A stretch of 64,000 bases of DNA from Spirometra erinaceieuropaei (lineage: Eukaryota; Platyhelminthes; Cestoda; Diphyllobothriidea; Diphyllobothriidae), in assembly GCA_902702965.1 (NCBI GenBank), contig CACRXP010000046.1:1680253-1744252 (forward strand). The letters run 5' to 3'. The position numbers and the translations under genes are program-made. A model generated the notes under the pieces. The model searched no databases. It saw nothing but the letters and a program-made list of their open reading frames with translations, and was not told the DNA's origin. Shown here piece by piece: positions 47,215-58,388 of the stretch. The stretch's first letter is position 1, and every line of letters begins with the position of its first letter.

Positions 47215-47826
47215 CGAGCACCGGAACAATTCGTTTATTATCCTGAGCTTTCAGACTCGTACAGGAGTCCATCGTCAGAGGTAGTGGCAGAAACAGGACA
47301 AGCGGCAGTTATAAGGCACGTAGACCCAATCATCGACCGACGTCGCACGACTGGAGGTGACTACGAAGGGCTCTGTACGCCGGCGCCAGATCGATAAATC
47401 GATTGACCGAGTTCTCATCCGAGGCCCAGGCTTCAATCAATTCTCGGCCTGTTTTGTTTCCGGCGTGGGCAACTATTTTGGTGGCTGCGAAGTCAAACTC
47501 GTGACCTATTTCGTAGGTGTGGGCGGCCACTTGTGATAATGCGTCGCCTCGCCGCACAGCCAGCTTATGTTCATGTATGCGCGATCCGAGCATGCGTCCA
47601 GTCTGTCCTGTGTAATTACAAGGACAATTTTGACACGGAAAGAGATACACTACTCCAGATTGCTCTTCAAGTTTTAACCGGTCTTTGATCTTCATGACCC
47701 TGTTGCGCGTGGTGGCTTTGGGGCGGTGTGCGATTCCAACCCCTAGCTCCGCAGCAGTGCGCTCGGTCGCTTCTGAAACACCCTTGATGTATGGCAGATA
47801 TTTGTCGCTTTTCGCCTTCAGATTCT
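47215..47826 (-). pseudogene. Penelope-like element A2, GIY-YIG endonuclease and tail
   Basis: On the minus strand a frame runs without a stop from about 47822. The linker reads 'YLPYIKGVSEATERTAAELG' and 'IAHRPKATTRNRVMKIKDR'. A well-kept endonuclease follows with 'VVYLFPCQNCPCNYTGQTGR', 'SRIHEHKLAVRRGD', 'HTYEIGHEFDF' and 'ENSVNRFIDLAPAYRALR', and the frame stops near 47330. An in-frame TAG lies just upstream at the 5-prime break, so the reverse transcriptase is missing. The 3-prime UTR carries a CTGACGA...GAAA motif (47278-47249 on minus) and AATAAA (47239-47234). The endonuclease could still be intact as a domain, but it has no start codon or RT partner. Confidence 0.9.
47249..47278 (-). 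other. Hammerhead-like core motif in PLE A2 tail
   Basis: On the minus strand CTGACGA is followed by one unpaired T. GGACTC then pairs with GAGTCT (6 bp, one G-T wobble) around CTGTAC, and GAAA follows directly. AATAAA lies ten bases further on. The layout matches those in the PLE B tails. Stems I and III were not found. Confidence 0.5.
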
Positions 47827-48165
47827 ACCCGTGTTGTCAGCATGGTAAATAATTACACAATTGTAGATGACGGACTGCGTGTTGGCGGTTTGTGAATAGT
47901 ACGCGATTGATCCGCAGTAGCTGAAGGATTTCAGCTTAAATTTATCCAATTTCGGACCGTGCCTGAAAAAGATGTGTTTCGAAGTATCTTCCCCCCAGTT
48001 CACGCATTATTTTCTCGAAATGTTTACTATGTAGAAACTAAGTTCTATAAGCCCAGAACGAAATAATGTGCATGAATGTTTGGCCAACGCCTATCAGTCG
48101 CAACGGAATAACCGCATTATATTCATTATTTGCTTTACATTCGGGCGTCAGATATGGTCATATGA
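47827..48165. other. No recognisable feature
   Basis: A short AT-rich interval between the PLE A2 break and repeat R copy d. Confidence 0.5.
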
Positions 48166-48169
48166 GTTA

Positions 48170-49640
48170 CGCGTGCGTAGATAGAAATCGCATCATCATT
48201 CGACAGTAACGCTGTCTTTTATTTCTAGATATGTTCTAAAATAGTAAAGAGCTTAACTGCGCAAAAAACAAATATTCTGCCTCAGACAACAATGAAGTTG
48301 GCCATCACTGCAGTGACATGCAGGACATACGGCATAAGACTGGGTTGTCTAGTGATATGTGGGGTGGACTGAAGAAGGCCAGGGCCTTTTTACGACTGGC
48401 ATGTGTTTGGAGGTGCAAGTATGTGCGCCATTTTAAGGTGACGTGGCGCTAGGTCGGTCTGTCTGTTAGCACAGCGCAGAATGCTTTGAAGTGGCGTCGC
48501 ATCTTAGCAGAAATTCTTGCCACCCCAAGGGAATAAGCAGTCTGCTTTCCCGGAGTCGATAATCGGTAATGTGGTTTAGCTAATGCCGTGGGTATTGTTT
48601 TGTGATTAGATCAATCTCGTTAGCGGAACTCAACCATAATCGGTCCGAAAGTTGTAGGAGGTACATTTTATCTGGTCGAATGGAGAAGTGAATGAGATAT
48701 TTGCAGGTAATTTTGACTTCACTCAGACCGCTTATAAAGTGACAGATGTCATTGGGAGAAGTCGAGTCGTGTTTATCAGTTTAAACGATGCATGCGCTTT
48801 TGTCAATATTTTTCATACAGTATCAACTTGGCTAGTCAATGCAACTCGTTTAAAATTGTACATATGTTGCAGCAGTCAGTCATCAACGAGCGAACCGTTT
48901 GACATTATAGAAGAGTCAACGCAGTAGATTCCAGAAAAATATGGACAAACGGCCATCTAATGCCGCTGAGAAGGTCATGCTAAGAATCTCTGTTACGTTA
49001 ACGTCCTTTAGATGTATGCGAACGGTATGCATAATCATCGTTATCCACCTCTGTTTCCACCAAACGTCCCCATCAACTTTTTATATGCGCATTTGTGGTG
49101 CATGCATTTTGCGAAATATATTTGAATTTAAATTTGCCTCAAAATTTAGTGGAAGGTGGCATGGAACTTCAGTTGTCCTTTTAACCAAGAGCAGCTTTAA
49201 TTCGCCGGAAAAAAAGGTTTTTCAGAGTCGCCCTCCCAGTGTGATTTAAAAAGACTTAGTTAACCTTGCAGCATAATCCATTGTAAAACCTCGTACGTAA
49301 CATTTTAAGTCGAAAGTGCATTTTTAAATTGCAATTAGACTTTGATGAGATCTGTCGCAAACTCTGCGTCACTTCGATATGGAAATAAAAAGACGGCATT
49401 GTCTGGAGGCGTCGAGACAACTCTGGATGATGCTGTTTGTCCATGTACATTATGCTATGCGCAGGACTTTGCAGGATGTCCTGACCATACTTGCGGCCGT
49501 AAACTCCCCCTTCAGGACGCTGAACCAGTTTGACCAGATCTTTCCATCAACTACAAAAGAGCAATGTGAAAACATCCTCAGATTTAATACGTGGAAACCA
49601 CAGAAGGTTGCATTCTGCACTCTGCTGGTGTTCGGAAATG
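48170..49640 (+). repeat. Repeat R, copy d
   Basis: The head (48170-48990) aligns with 27400-28240, including GCATCATCATTCG, GCAGTGACATGCAGGA, GGCGCTAGGTCGGTC, CTTAGCAGAAATTCTTGCCA and CGAACCGTTTGACATTATAG. A reduced LTM-like part (about 49090-49330, with GCAGCATAATCCATTGTAAA) comes next. The tail (49330-49640) is partly alignable with the tails at 26.3 and 29.0 kb. The order matches copies b and c. A 92-codon frame at 49379-49657 lies in the tail and has no recognisable motif. Confidence 0.6.
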
Positions 49641-49647
49641 GAGAATG

Positions 49648-49860
49648 CATTCAGTAGGCAATCTCATGGAACGTCAAAACAATTCTGAATTGTATTTTCA
49701 TTAAAGAATGATTGCTTAGATTAGGTTGTTGTGTCGATTATCCTGTAGCATAACCCCACGCTATTTAAGCCCCGCCAGGATGCTGGCTTTGAGATGCACG
49801 CCAGCCCTGTCACCTACGTCATCTACACTTGCTGATCAGTGTCGTGTTATAACATTACAA
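49648..49860 (+). mobile_element. LTM left arm fragment
   Basis: It starts CAGTAGGCAATCTCATGG and continues with arm sequence (GATTATCCTGTAGCATAACC, CCAGGATGCTGGCTTTGAGA). It ends near 49860 with no right arm. It is closest to the reversed fragment at 7840-7965. Confidence 0.65.
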
Positions 49861-51372
49861 ATTGGTGCGTAGTTAATCGACACGCAAGCAAACTCAAATT
49901 AATTATATTGAAAGAATAAGTAAAAGGGCACATCGTGTACTGCTGTAGTAGTATGGCGAAATATTAGATTAGTATTAAAGCAAGTGTTTAATGTCTGACT
50001 TTTCAAGCTAACTGTTCCTTTTTTTCTTGACGATGCCGCTTAGTCATAATTGTCTACTCTGCGTCTTGTTATATCATCCTCTGCAAAACTTATGTTGTAA
50101 AATTTGGCTGAGATACGGCATCTCAGATCTGCTTTAGCAGCTTGAGCGTCCCGCACAATTTTTACCTATTTTTACATATATATTTCAAATTGTTTTTGTC
50201 GTTAAGTTTAATCAAGACGATCGACTGATACTTCCGAGATATGTGTATTTCAAAAATAACTGTCAACTCTCCCGAAATAACGCGGCAGTGGCCTCACAAA
50301 ATTGCAGCTCTCTTAGATAATTAAAAAGTTGCTATAAGACGCAGAACTCCCAAAGGGGTGTAAGAAGTATTTTAAATATACGCGCTTGTCCGTGAGAATG
50401 GGTTTAATCGTTCATCCGAAACCTCAGGCGCATAGAGCCCATGTTTCAGTGGTCGCTTTTACTTCTTACATGAAGTGTTGCTTTACGCGTATGTGTTCCC
50501 CAACCTTGTGTTCATTTGTCCCAAGCCCCTTATACTAGTATTTCAAAGGCACTCAGAAGAGGTAGATTCTTGCCTTTTGCATACATAATTAAATCAATCC
50601 GAATTTGTAGGCAGTCAGCATTTGAACCGGCCTGTGGATTTGACAACATGAGTTTTTACTACCCGTAGGAGATTCTTAAAATTTTATGTTTCAAAGAACG
50701 CGAATGCTGGTAAAATCAACAAAACAATTAGGGCAATTTGTCCTACACGGGAAGGACAGTTTAAATCCAGCTTGCCCCGCGTTACTCGTTCAGATCTGAC
50801 ACAAGTGGCACCTGACAGTTGCATACTCATTTCTCCATCTTTCATATTCCCCTTGCATTCTCCTTTAAAATGGTGTGTGTCGGAACTATGACAACTACAC
50901 ACAACCAGCCATAATGTCTACGTGAAAAACAAAAACTAGAATTCCAGCCAGAAAGCACTTTTTGAATAAAAGCGGGTAGATTTGTTCTTTTTGCGAGCCC
51001 GAAGCAGCTAATAATTCAAAGACGCAAGAAAATTTACATCGCTGTCACAATGCACGTCTTGATTTAGAGACACGGTAAATAGAATACGAGGAAGCAGGAT
51101 GCAATTATTTGTTGACGTGCAGCGAATGGCAATTTCAGTCATGAACAGAAGGTGCGAGGATTTGTTATCCCAGTCCACAGGCTTGCTCCTTATACGTCAT
51201 TTCTGCGCGTTAGCATACCCGGTATAGTGGGTTTCAGGACACCATTAAACAGATTCGAACGACATCTTGGTGGATGCGTCAGTTTGTGATTGAAGATGTA
51301 GATGCTTTTTGGATAATCCTCATAGCTCTGTCGAATCTAATACTTCATATTGACCCAACTGTGAAAAACTCG
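49861..51372. other. No recognisable feature
   Basis: AT-rich. A minus-strand frame at 50684-50902 has no motif. Confidence 0.5.
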
Positions 51373-51457
51373 GCGCCTCGGTGGGATTCGAACCCACGCA
51401 ATAAGGGGGAAGGCTTTAGGACAGCCAACGCTCTAACCACCTGAGCTACGAGGCCCC
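51373..51457 (-). tRNA. tRNA-like gene or tRNA pseudogene
   Basis: On the minus strand the sequence has an acceptor stem GCCTCG/CGAGGC (six clean pairs, the outermost pair mismatched). The D arm has stem GCTC/GAGC and a full A box (TAGCTCAGGTGG). The T arm is perfect: GTGGG/CCCAC around TTCGAAT, with the B box GGTTCGAATCC. A run of five T lies a few bases after the 3-prime end, as expected for RNA polymerase III termination. The anticodon arm is less regular (GGCT/AGCC with loop GTCCTAA) and the variable arm is long, so I give no isotype. It may be a functional tRNA, a tRNA pseudogene or the head of another SINE. Confidence 0.6.
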
Positions 51458-52250
51458 GCCGGACGACGCCAGTTTTATCACACTTGGGTCAAGTTACCCG
51501 CCCAACAGTTGGGTCAATAAGAATTATTCAAAATCTGCAAAAATATCAATGAATCTAATACTGCCAACACCCATGGCAAAGTGCAAGATACTCTAATGCC
51601 CGTTCGAAGTATACGGATAAAAATGAATCTTTCGTCGTAGACAGTGTATGGTAGATCACTACATATGTGCGCATCTGGTAGCAAAAACGACACTGTCGAG
51701 CTATTCGGCAGGAAAGAAGCCGCATGTACCGCGACACGAATTACAAGACATCAATGGGGACCCACAACTAGGTGTTTCCATGTTACAGAATGCTTCCCTT
51801 AGTGAATGTGTTTGACACATTCTTCTATAGCATAGCGTAGACAGTAAGCACGTGATCGTAATATAAATCAAACCGAGAAGTTCCATGCAGTGGCTCATGT
51901 ATGATGCACGAATCTGCCTCGCTTTATCGACCATTTTTTCACCCGGAGCACTTGAGATCACATATATTTCCGGGAACAGTACGTTGTTATGAAATTCGCT
52001 TGCATCGACAGCTGCCCCACAATTGCATTAGGCAAATATATCCTACCATGACAGACTTGGCCAGTAAACTGGAGGGGCTCGGGCAAAGAATAATCATTAA
52101 CTGTTTGCTAAATGGCAACTACTGAAGCCCCAATCTCGTTGATGCAGAATGGGCAGTTTTTGAGCTGAAGATATTCTGACATGCAGACGTTCTTTCCGGA
52201 CAAAACTATTAAATCCTCTAAATTAATATCCTGCCAATTTTTATCGACAG
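51458..52250. other. No recognisable feature
   Basis: Opposed frames at 51701-51961 (minus) and 51901-52125 (plus) have no motif. Upstream exons of the gene that follows could lie here. Confidence 0.4.
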
Positions 52251-52483
52251 CCGTTCTCTAAGTCAGTCCATGTCCCAAAGATGCCGGACAGTGTATCTAA
52301 AAAGCGTTATTGTGCGCTTGTGCATATTAAGCATAATGGGCGAATAGTACGATTAAACAAAAGGTTTATGATAGCAACTGGCAGCTTAAATTTGGAAATC
52401 AAAGCGCAAAAGATTTATCAAAGAAGTTGTCACTTCGAAAACGGGTGGTATGCTTCATATGACACTGATAACACTTTGGAAGC
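52251..52483 (+). CDS. Probable internal exon, unknown product
   Basis: The sequence is open from a good acceptor (TTTTTATCGACAG, ending 52250) to a good donor (GTGAGT at 52484-52489), with phase 0 in and phase 2 out. An ATG at 52281 lies in frame and could be the start if this is a first exon. The 77-residue peptide is basic with alternating hydrophobic residues ('YCALVHIKHNGRIVRLNKRF' and 'CHFENGWYASYDTDN'), which suggests beta structure. It lies 1.2 kb upstream of the two clear exons at 53729-54458 on the same strand. Its exit phase does not fit the next exon, so a missing exon in between, or a separate gene, must be assumed. I do not recognise a family. Confidence 0.45.
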
Positions 52484-53728
52484 GTGAGTTTATCTGACTT
52501 CAGTAATCATCTGATGTTATCCTGCAGGTCACGTTGCCTTGCAATTTGCCCTAGCGTCGGCCAGTCTGCGTAGATGCAACAAGCATCAATCCAAGGCACT
52601 GAGTTGATCGTTTGACGGCAAAAACTCTAACATAGAATACTTGGAGATCTGAGCACAATTAACAGCGTCCATCTTAGCTGAAATTTAGCCGACGGCCGAT
52701 CATAATGGTCGGGTGGGCATTGGAAGTGCTACCAACGACAGTGATAGACATTATAGTACCATCATCAAAAAAACCTGTTCCGATGTCAACTACCAGAAAC
52801 ATACCGGCCGATATGAGTTTTCAGATAGTCGTTTGTTGTCTCAGATCGTTAATACGCATTCGGTGAAAAATGAAGTTTTTTTGCAACCAGATAGGTCATA
52901 TCATGAACTTGACTACTTATCAATTAGACTATTGTTCTGTGCATTGCACAGGCATAAGACACAAGATTACTTGGTTTCATGGCCTTTACCGGCTACAAAC
53001 AGCATTCTTATTACCCCAGTTGAATGACAATTTACTGGCTTTGCGCAAAGCTTTGTGCACACTTGGTGGCTTTAGTCATACGTCTGGAATTATTTAGCAC
53101 CGACAGGCAAGGTACTGCGTACAACTCGAAAAGAAATCACATTATACGTTTTAAGACTTTCATGTAGTGCAGCTAAATGATTCTCACGGCAGAAATTCGA
53201 CTCAAACTTACGAAATAAACCAATGGTTGTGACCCTCTTCTCGATTGCTGGGAAACTGTGAAGAGGTTCAGCATTCGCATTCGCAATCGTCGCGCCATGG
53301 ACTTTAGAATGCGGAGGAGCTGCCTTGCAGTCTGGTCAAGGTAGTTTTCTGTTAGCAGATATGCAATGCTCCACAATCCCTGTCAGCGCACCTGTCAACA
53401 AGCGTGACCAATGATCATGCAAGAGTTTGATTACTCGTGTCGTTGGTTACTTAGGCTAAATAGTATATTAATTGTTAGTCCACATCGGTCTAGTAAAAAA
53501 AATGATCGCGGTTCTCATCCTGTTTCATTATGCAGAAAGCTGTTTATTTATGATGAGTAATGACCATTTCATAAAACTTTTATACATTATAAGTACACTC
53601 CAAATTTAGCAGAGTGGATTATGCAAATCCTTTGGCTTTTTTACATTCCCTTAATATATCGCATGTCCCCGGCAAAATGACTTAATAATATACATTAAAA
53701 TATGCATCATATATCAATTTAAAAGCAG
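52484..53728. other. Probable intron; possible further exon
   Basis: A plus-strand open frame (52713-53027, extendable to an AG at 52688) may contain an exon, but I found no donor in the phase needed to link 52251-52483 to 53729. No transposon was recognised. Confidence 0.35.
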
Positions 53729-54458
53729 TCCATTACTCTGAAAGTGCCATTTGATAGTTGTAATTGTCACAGTTCCACAACGCTTCCATTCCCAGAAATA
53801 CCCAAATGTCCAAGAAATGACGACAGCTTTATCCTCCCTGACGTTGCTGAATACTTGGTACGTCAGGCTTATCGACTCAGTTTTGAGAAGTCATTGTTCC
53901 TGAGAAGCGAGTCTCGTTTAAATGTCATAGTGCTCAAGAAACGGGCACCAATTGATTTTAACTGCTCATTCTTACGGAGGGTGCCTCCCGCAAAATATCT
54001 ACAGTTCATATGCCAATCCAAATTTCCTAGCGTCAAAATAGACATTACACATCAAGTAAGTTAATCAGCATAAACTATGTTCACATTGTATCATCCTTTT
54101 CTCGTTATTGTTGCGCCACGTCCATCTTTGTAAACAACATATAATTCATTCTTAGAATCTACAACGGCGATATGTTGATCCCTCTTGGACTACTACCGGA
54201 CATTTTGTCTTTGATCTACCTGACTTAACATTAAAGGCAACTGTCGACGTCACTTACTGGGGAAAGGAAAGCAACCCGCCAAATTTTATTCGGCTGTCCT
54301 CCCTCGAGTTCTGCAGTTTATCTACAAATGCTACTGCATTTGCATATGTGCCCATCAAATCCGCTTTGTTAGGATTGCTAAATATGACTCCCACAGACTT
54401 CTATTGGTTTCTAAGGAAGGGTTTGTTAGATATTCAAGCCAGGGAATGCCTTCAGTAA
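53729..54458 (+). CDS. Last two exons of a spliced host gene, unknown product
   Basis: Exon 53729-54055 is open throughout and ends ...ACACATCAA before GTAAGT, a near-consensus donor. The next exon starts after TTCATTCTTAG (54155), continues in the same phase (0) and is open for 100 codons to TAA at 54456-54458. AATAAA follows 48 bases later. The 100-base intron is typical of flatworm short introns. The joined 209-residue part has scattered cysteines ('CNCHSS', 'KCPR', 'FNCS', 'QFICQS', 'LEFCSL') and possible N-glycosylation sites (NCS, NAT, NMT). It also has segments with beta-like alternation ('FVFDLPDLTLKATVDVTYWG'), which would fit a secreted or extracellular protein. No domain was recognised. 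The 5-prime acceptor at 53728 is weak, and no initiator ATG is in these exons, so the gene continues upstream. Confidence 0.62.
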
Positions 54459-54505
54459 TTGTGAGCATGGTGAAGCCGGGTGTGGTACGGAACGGACAGT
54501 TTTAA

Positions 54506-54511
54506 AATAAA
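54506..54511 (+). promoter_or_regulatory. Polyadenylation signal AATAAA
   Basis: The canonical hexamer lies 48 bases after the stop codon of the spliced gene. Its position supports 54456-54458 as the true stop and this as the gene's 3-prime end. Confidence 0.65.
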
Positions 54512-55189
54512 GTTTAGCAAAATCGTTTTATTGTTTTACATTTAATTTTGCAGGTTTCGCTTTCTCAAGACAGGTCACTTATATATACTACATCCTTTCA
54601 GTTGTTAAGTGAAACTACCGGGCGTAATTGATGTAATGTGATCTTTGCTTGTGAATTGTCTGGTTGTTTATTGCAGGAACTCATCAGTCGAATGGTTGGG
54701 ACCCTTAGTGCGAAAAGTACCAGGGAGACATAGATAAGTGTCATTGCTACAGGGTATCCTATCGCCGAAATCCACTAAGGAAGAAATAATAAGAAGTTTG
54801 TTTGTGGGCAGATAGAAGGTGTGCTATCCTTATTTCCAAGTCGACTGCAGATAGAAAAGCCACTGGGAACGAATAAAGAAACGTCAGAATGTTCATCTAG
54901 CTTTATAAGAAGATGGAAATGCAGTGACTGCTAGACAAGTCGGAAGACATTACCACATTTTCAGATAGATTGTAATCATGTAAAGCTAGTTGGCAAACCA
55001 GGCCAGTATATTTGTATGAGAACTGCGTACGAATAAAACGCAAGATCGCTAGTAGACATCGACTAAATTATGTCATTTCATATCATTACGGTGCGGGCAT
55101 AAGAAGGAATAAAGGCAGTTCTTTAGGAGACTGCAAGGAATGGAGGCAATGGTAGAGGGCGCGAACATTTGAGCGCAGTGAATCGACCT
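54512..55189. other. No recognisable feature
   Basis: Downstream flank of the spliced gene, AT-rich. Confidence 0.5.
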
Positions 55190-55340
55190 TTGGTGACGGT
55201 TGGCGTGAGACATTCACCTGGTTGTTCTCCGCACACATGACCGGTTCCCGTAAACTAATGGAGATTTCCTCTGCTGTGGCAAGCAGGCGTTGTCCCAGTG
55301 ACCTAGGATAGTTTTGTGAGACCGTGTATATCACATGCAT
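55190..55340 (-). pseudogene. Penelope-like element C2, endonuclease C-terminal fragment
   Basis: On the minus strand 'VIYTVSQNYPRSLGQRLLAT' followed by 'AEEISISLREPVMCAENNQV' aligns with the last part of the GIY-YIG domain in PLE C1 (62453-62794: 'VIYKVLARHSKFLRQRILAT' and onward). Homology stops at about 55340 on the 5-prime side and shortly after 'SRQPSP' on the 3-prime side. The catalytic N-terminal part of the endonuclease and the RT are missing. Confidence 0.7.
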
Positions 55341-56898
55341 TCATATGGAAAAGGACTTACTGGCGCACCCATCCAAAAGAATCCGGAAACATGTACCGGC
55401 GAAGTTTAGAAATGCAAAACTAAAGGCATAAACATTGCGGACTACGCGCGTACTGTTAGGTGCGAACCGCAATAAGTCCTGTGTATGAGCATGATTTTTA
55501 TTGAAATTAACGTGGACAAACAAAATAAGCCAGAGGACGCGTGGGCTATTAAAGCGTCAATTTTCTTGAGATCCTGCATTGTTGTGTCCAAAGTTGATTG
55601 TGAAACGTAGTCCCTGTTAATAGTCAGACGTCAACTTATAACCGTGGATTGAGAACAACAGATTTATCTACAATAGCGTCGCGCGTAATCACAAATAGTT
55701 TAATCTATCACTGGTGAACGTAACCGAAAATGTGGGGAGGACATAGCAGTCCGCACGTCGCATTAACGGTCGGTTGCAAGCTTGACAGCAAAAAAATCAG
55801 TTCCAGGCCCGTGCGTGGTGAATGAGACTTCGATTTTATTTGGCTACAGACAGGGTTCCATCTGAAAAAAAGCATGGGCGTGTTCCTTATATATGCTAAA
55901 AATAGCATGCTGCATCCGACTGCGCTACCTTACCTTTACGGCATTTGCGGAGTCGCCAGTAGGTGACCAAGGGCTGATGTTAAAGACAAAGTTTGAATGC
56001 GTATGCTTGAATGTCCTGAAAGGGAACGTGGACAACGTTGAGCTCCACTTAAATAACAGAGCTCCCCTGAACAGGACAGGTCTTATTTGTAGTCAACGTA
56101 GGTTGCACAGGACTGAACGCAGGATTCATGTCTGTTGTCTGAAACTAACGCCCTCTGCGGGTGAACTTTTGACCCCACGAGCAGACCCTCCGAAGCTGAT
56201 CAGCAGAGCGAGATTAGTTTCCGCGAGAGTGACTCTCAGGTAGACGTAGTCCCCTTTGAGTTGAAATGGAATCGATTGGGCATCTCCAAATAGTGAGTTA
56301 ATCATAACGCGCTCTTTTCCTGATAACGGCAGTGACACCTTGTCTGAGAAGCAAGCTATGCTAAGAAACATAAAATGCAGGATTAGTTAGAAATAAGTAG
56401 ACGTGATCATTGGAGCAATGTCTGTATCCGTATCTGATAAGGACGCTAGGTTTTAGTTGTTGACTAAAGTAGACAGTTTGTCTATGTATGCCAAGCGCAC
56501 CCTCAGCACGCATGATGCATTAGGGTTGTACAGAATTTAAAAGTGGTTAGTTCCGCTCCCTTCTAGATGATAGTACCATGGAGGCCACTTTAAGAGGGGA
56601 ATATTCCAGCCTGCATCTCTGCCATGAGAGAGGCATTGATTTATCTCACAGGGCCCCAGAATTCCAAGCTATGACTAATGCTGGAGCTGTACTTATAATG
56701 ATGAGTGCGTTAAATTACCTTGATTATATACATTTATCCTCGCACGTATTCACAATTCAGACAATTATTATTTCTCGCTAGGTAAAAAGTCTAACCAAAA
56801 TTCAGATCCACTTGTTGACCCCAGATATCATGTAAAAAGTTACCCTGGAACAGGCGGTGCTACCAAAACGTCAATAATGCTGGAAAAAAGCGAAATTA
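55341..56898. other. No recognisable feature
   Basis: Opposed frames at 55893-56243 (plus) and 56126-56371 (minus) show no motif. No repeat family was recognised. Confidence 0.45.
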
Positions 56899-57827
56899 CA
56901 GTGCGTGACCTATCTCATGAAATGTTGGCCAAAATTCTGGAATGCGTTTTCGATTAGGAAGGATTACTTAAGTGCGGTTGCTATACTGATTATCATGTAG
57001 TATAACCGTATAGCACTTCCGACTCGTCAGGATATCGGCTTTTGAAAGCACTTCTTTTTGATCTCCTGCAGAAACCACTTTCGGCAAACATGACTACTTA
57101 AGTAGCATGTATTTTCCTATTGATTTTCTATGGTCTTATAAATTCAAATATCGTTTGCAGAAAACATGCACAACATATACTTTATTTTGCTCATTTGGCA
57201 GGACATTACATCATCTTCATATTTGATGCCCCAAGAAAGTGCATATTTAGGTTTTAAAAGTTTATCGATTTGTGAATAATTTTCAGACCGATCTGCCAAT
57301 AAATAGAGTTTTGCGATTTCAGCCTACAAGGCGCATGCTTTCCACGTAAGGAAAATCGTATATTCCTCTATGCGTTTAAGAAGATACCACGTACAGTTCA
57401 TGAAATTTTGCAATGGATTTGGACTGCGTTGTACATTTCTTGAGGGGCATTAGTAAATGAACATGTACGGTCTTAAGAATCTCATAATTAGAAACATTTT
57501 AAAACCTAAATATACACTTTCTTCGGACATAAAATATGAAGATAATGTAATTTCTTACCAAATGAGCAAAAGAAAGCATATTTTGTACATATTTTCTGTA
57601 AAAGATATTTGAATTTATATGACCATAGAAAATCAATAGGACAGATGCATGCTATTTAAGTAGTCATGTTTTGCCGAGTGTGGCTTCTGCAGGAGGTTAA
57701 AAAGAATTGTATTCAAAAGCCGATACACTGACGAGTCAGAAATGCTATAGGGTTATGCTGCATGATAATCAGTATAACAACCGTACTTAAGTTATCCTTA
57801 CTAATCGGAAACACATTCCGGAATTTT
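56899..57827. mobile_element. LTM element lacking its right terminus
   Basis: After TA (56897-56898) it starts CAGTGCGTGACCTATCTCAT and continues through both arms and the centre. The right arm is followed to ACACATTCCGGAATTTTGG at about 57827, where the last 40 or so bases of the family are replaced by PLE A3 sequence. The arms are diverged. No coding capacity was seen. Confidence 0.78.
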
Positions 57828-58388
57828 GGCAGTGGGTCTTTCGGCTTCATGATCAGACGCCTGATGGTTGCCTTCGGTCTGTGTGCCACTCCAACCCCAA
57901 GTGGTGCGATAAGGCGGCCGACAGCTTCCGAAACGTTCTTGACATACGGAAGTGCCCGCCAAGACTTGGTGTCCGTGCGGTTAGGCCTTTCGTCCCTTTT
58001 GCGTATGCACCGGTTCACGAAGTTGCGCCAGTAGCCGTTGGCTTTGAATACCCGTCGGAGGTATTGTAGTTCAGCAATTTTGTCTTCCGGCTCACTGCAG
58101 TGCGTTTCGACACGCCGAAAGAGCGTCCTTACACAACTGCGTTTGTGGCTGATTGGGTGGTTACTGTTGAAATTCAGTACTTGCACCGTATTTGTCGTTT
58201 TCCTGAACACTTTGGTCTATAGTCCACCACAATCCTTGTGGCATACGAGGACATCCAAGAAAGCCAGCTGGTTGTTCTCTTCCTCCTCCATCGTAAATTA
58301 AATGTCCGGGAAGACGGCGTTGAGATGTTCTTGGAATTTCAACACCTGATCCCATTCGATGACGACTGATGTCGCACGTTATCGTAAA
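57828..58388 (-). pseudogene. Penelope-like element A3, RT thumb and linker
   Basis: On the minus strand homology begins just after the catalytic aspartates with 'TSVVIEWDQVLKFQEHLN'. It continues 'FTMEEEENNQLAFLDVLV' (after a stop in place of Lys) and, after another stop, enters the open frame 'FRKTTNTVQVLNFNSNHPIS' near 58200. Then come 'RSCVRTLFRRVETHCSEPED', 'ANGYWRNFVNR', 'WRALPYVKNVSEAVGRLIAP' and 'GVAHRPKATIRRL'. It breaks off at 'KDPLPKFRN' against the truncated LTM element. The endonuclease and 3-prime UTR are lost. It is close to the A1 and A2 copies. Confidence 0.88.

Noticed and set aside
57728..57746. CTGACGAGTCAGAAA as a hammerhead core
   Set aside because: It lies in the right arm of an LTM copy. 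The same site in other LTM copies lacks the motif and the implied stem is too short.
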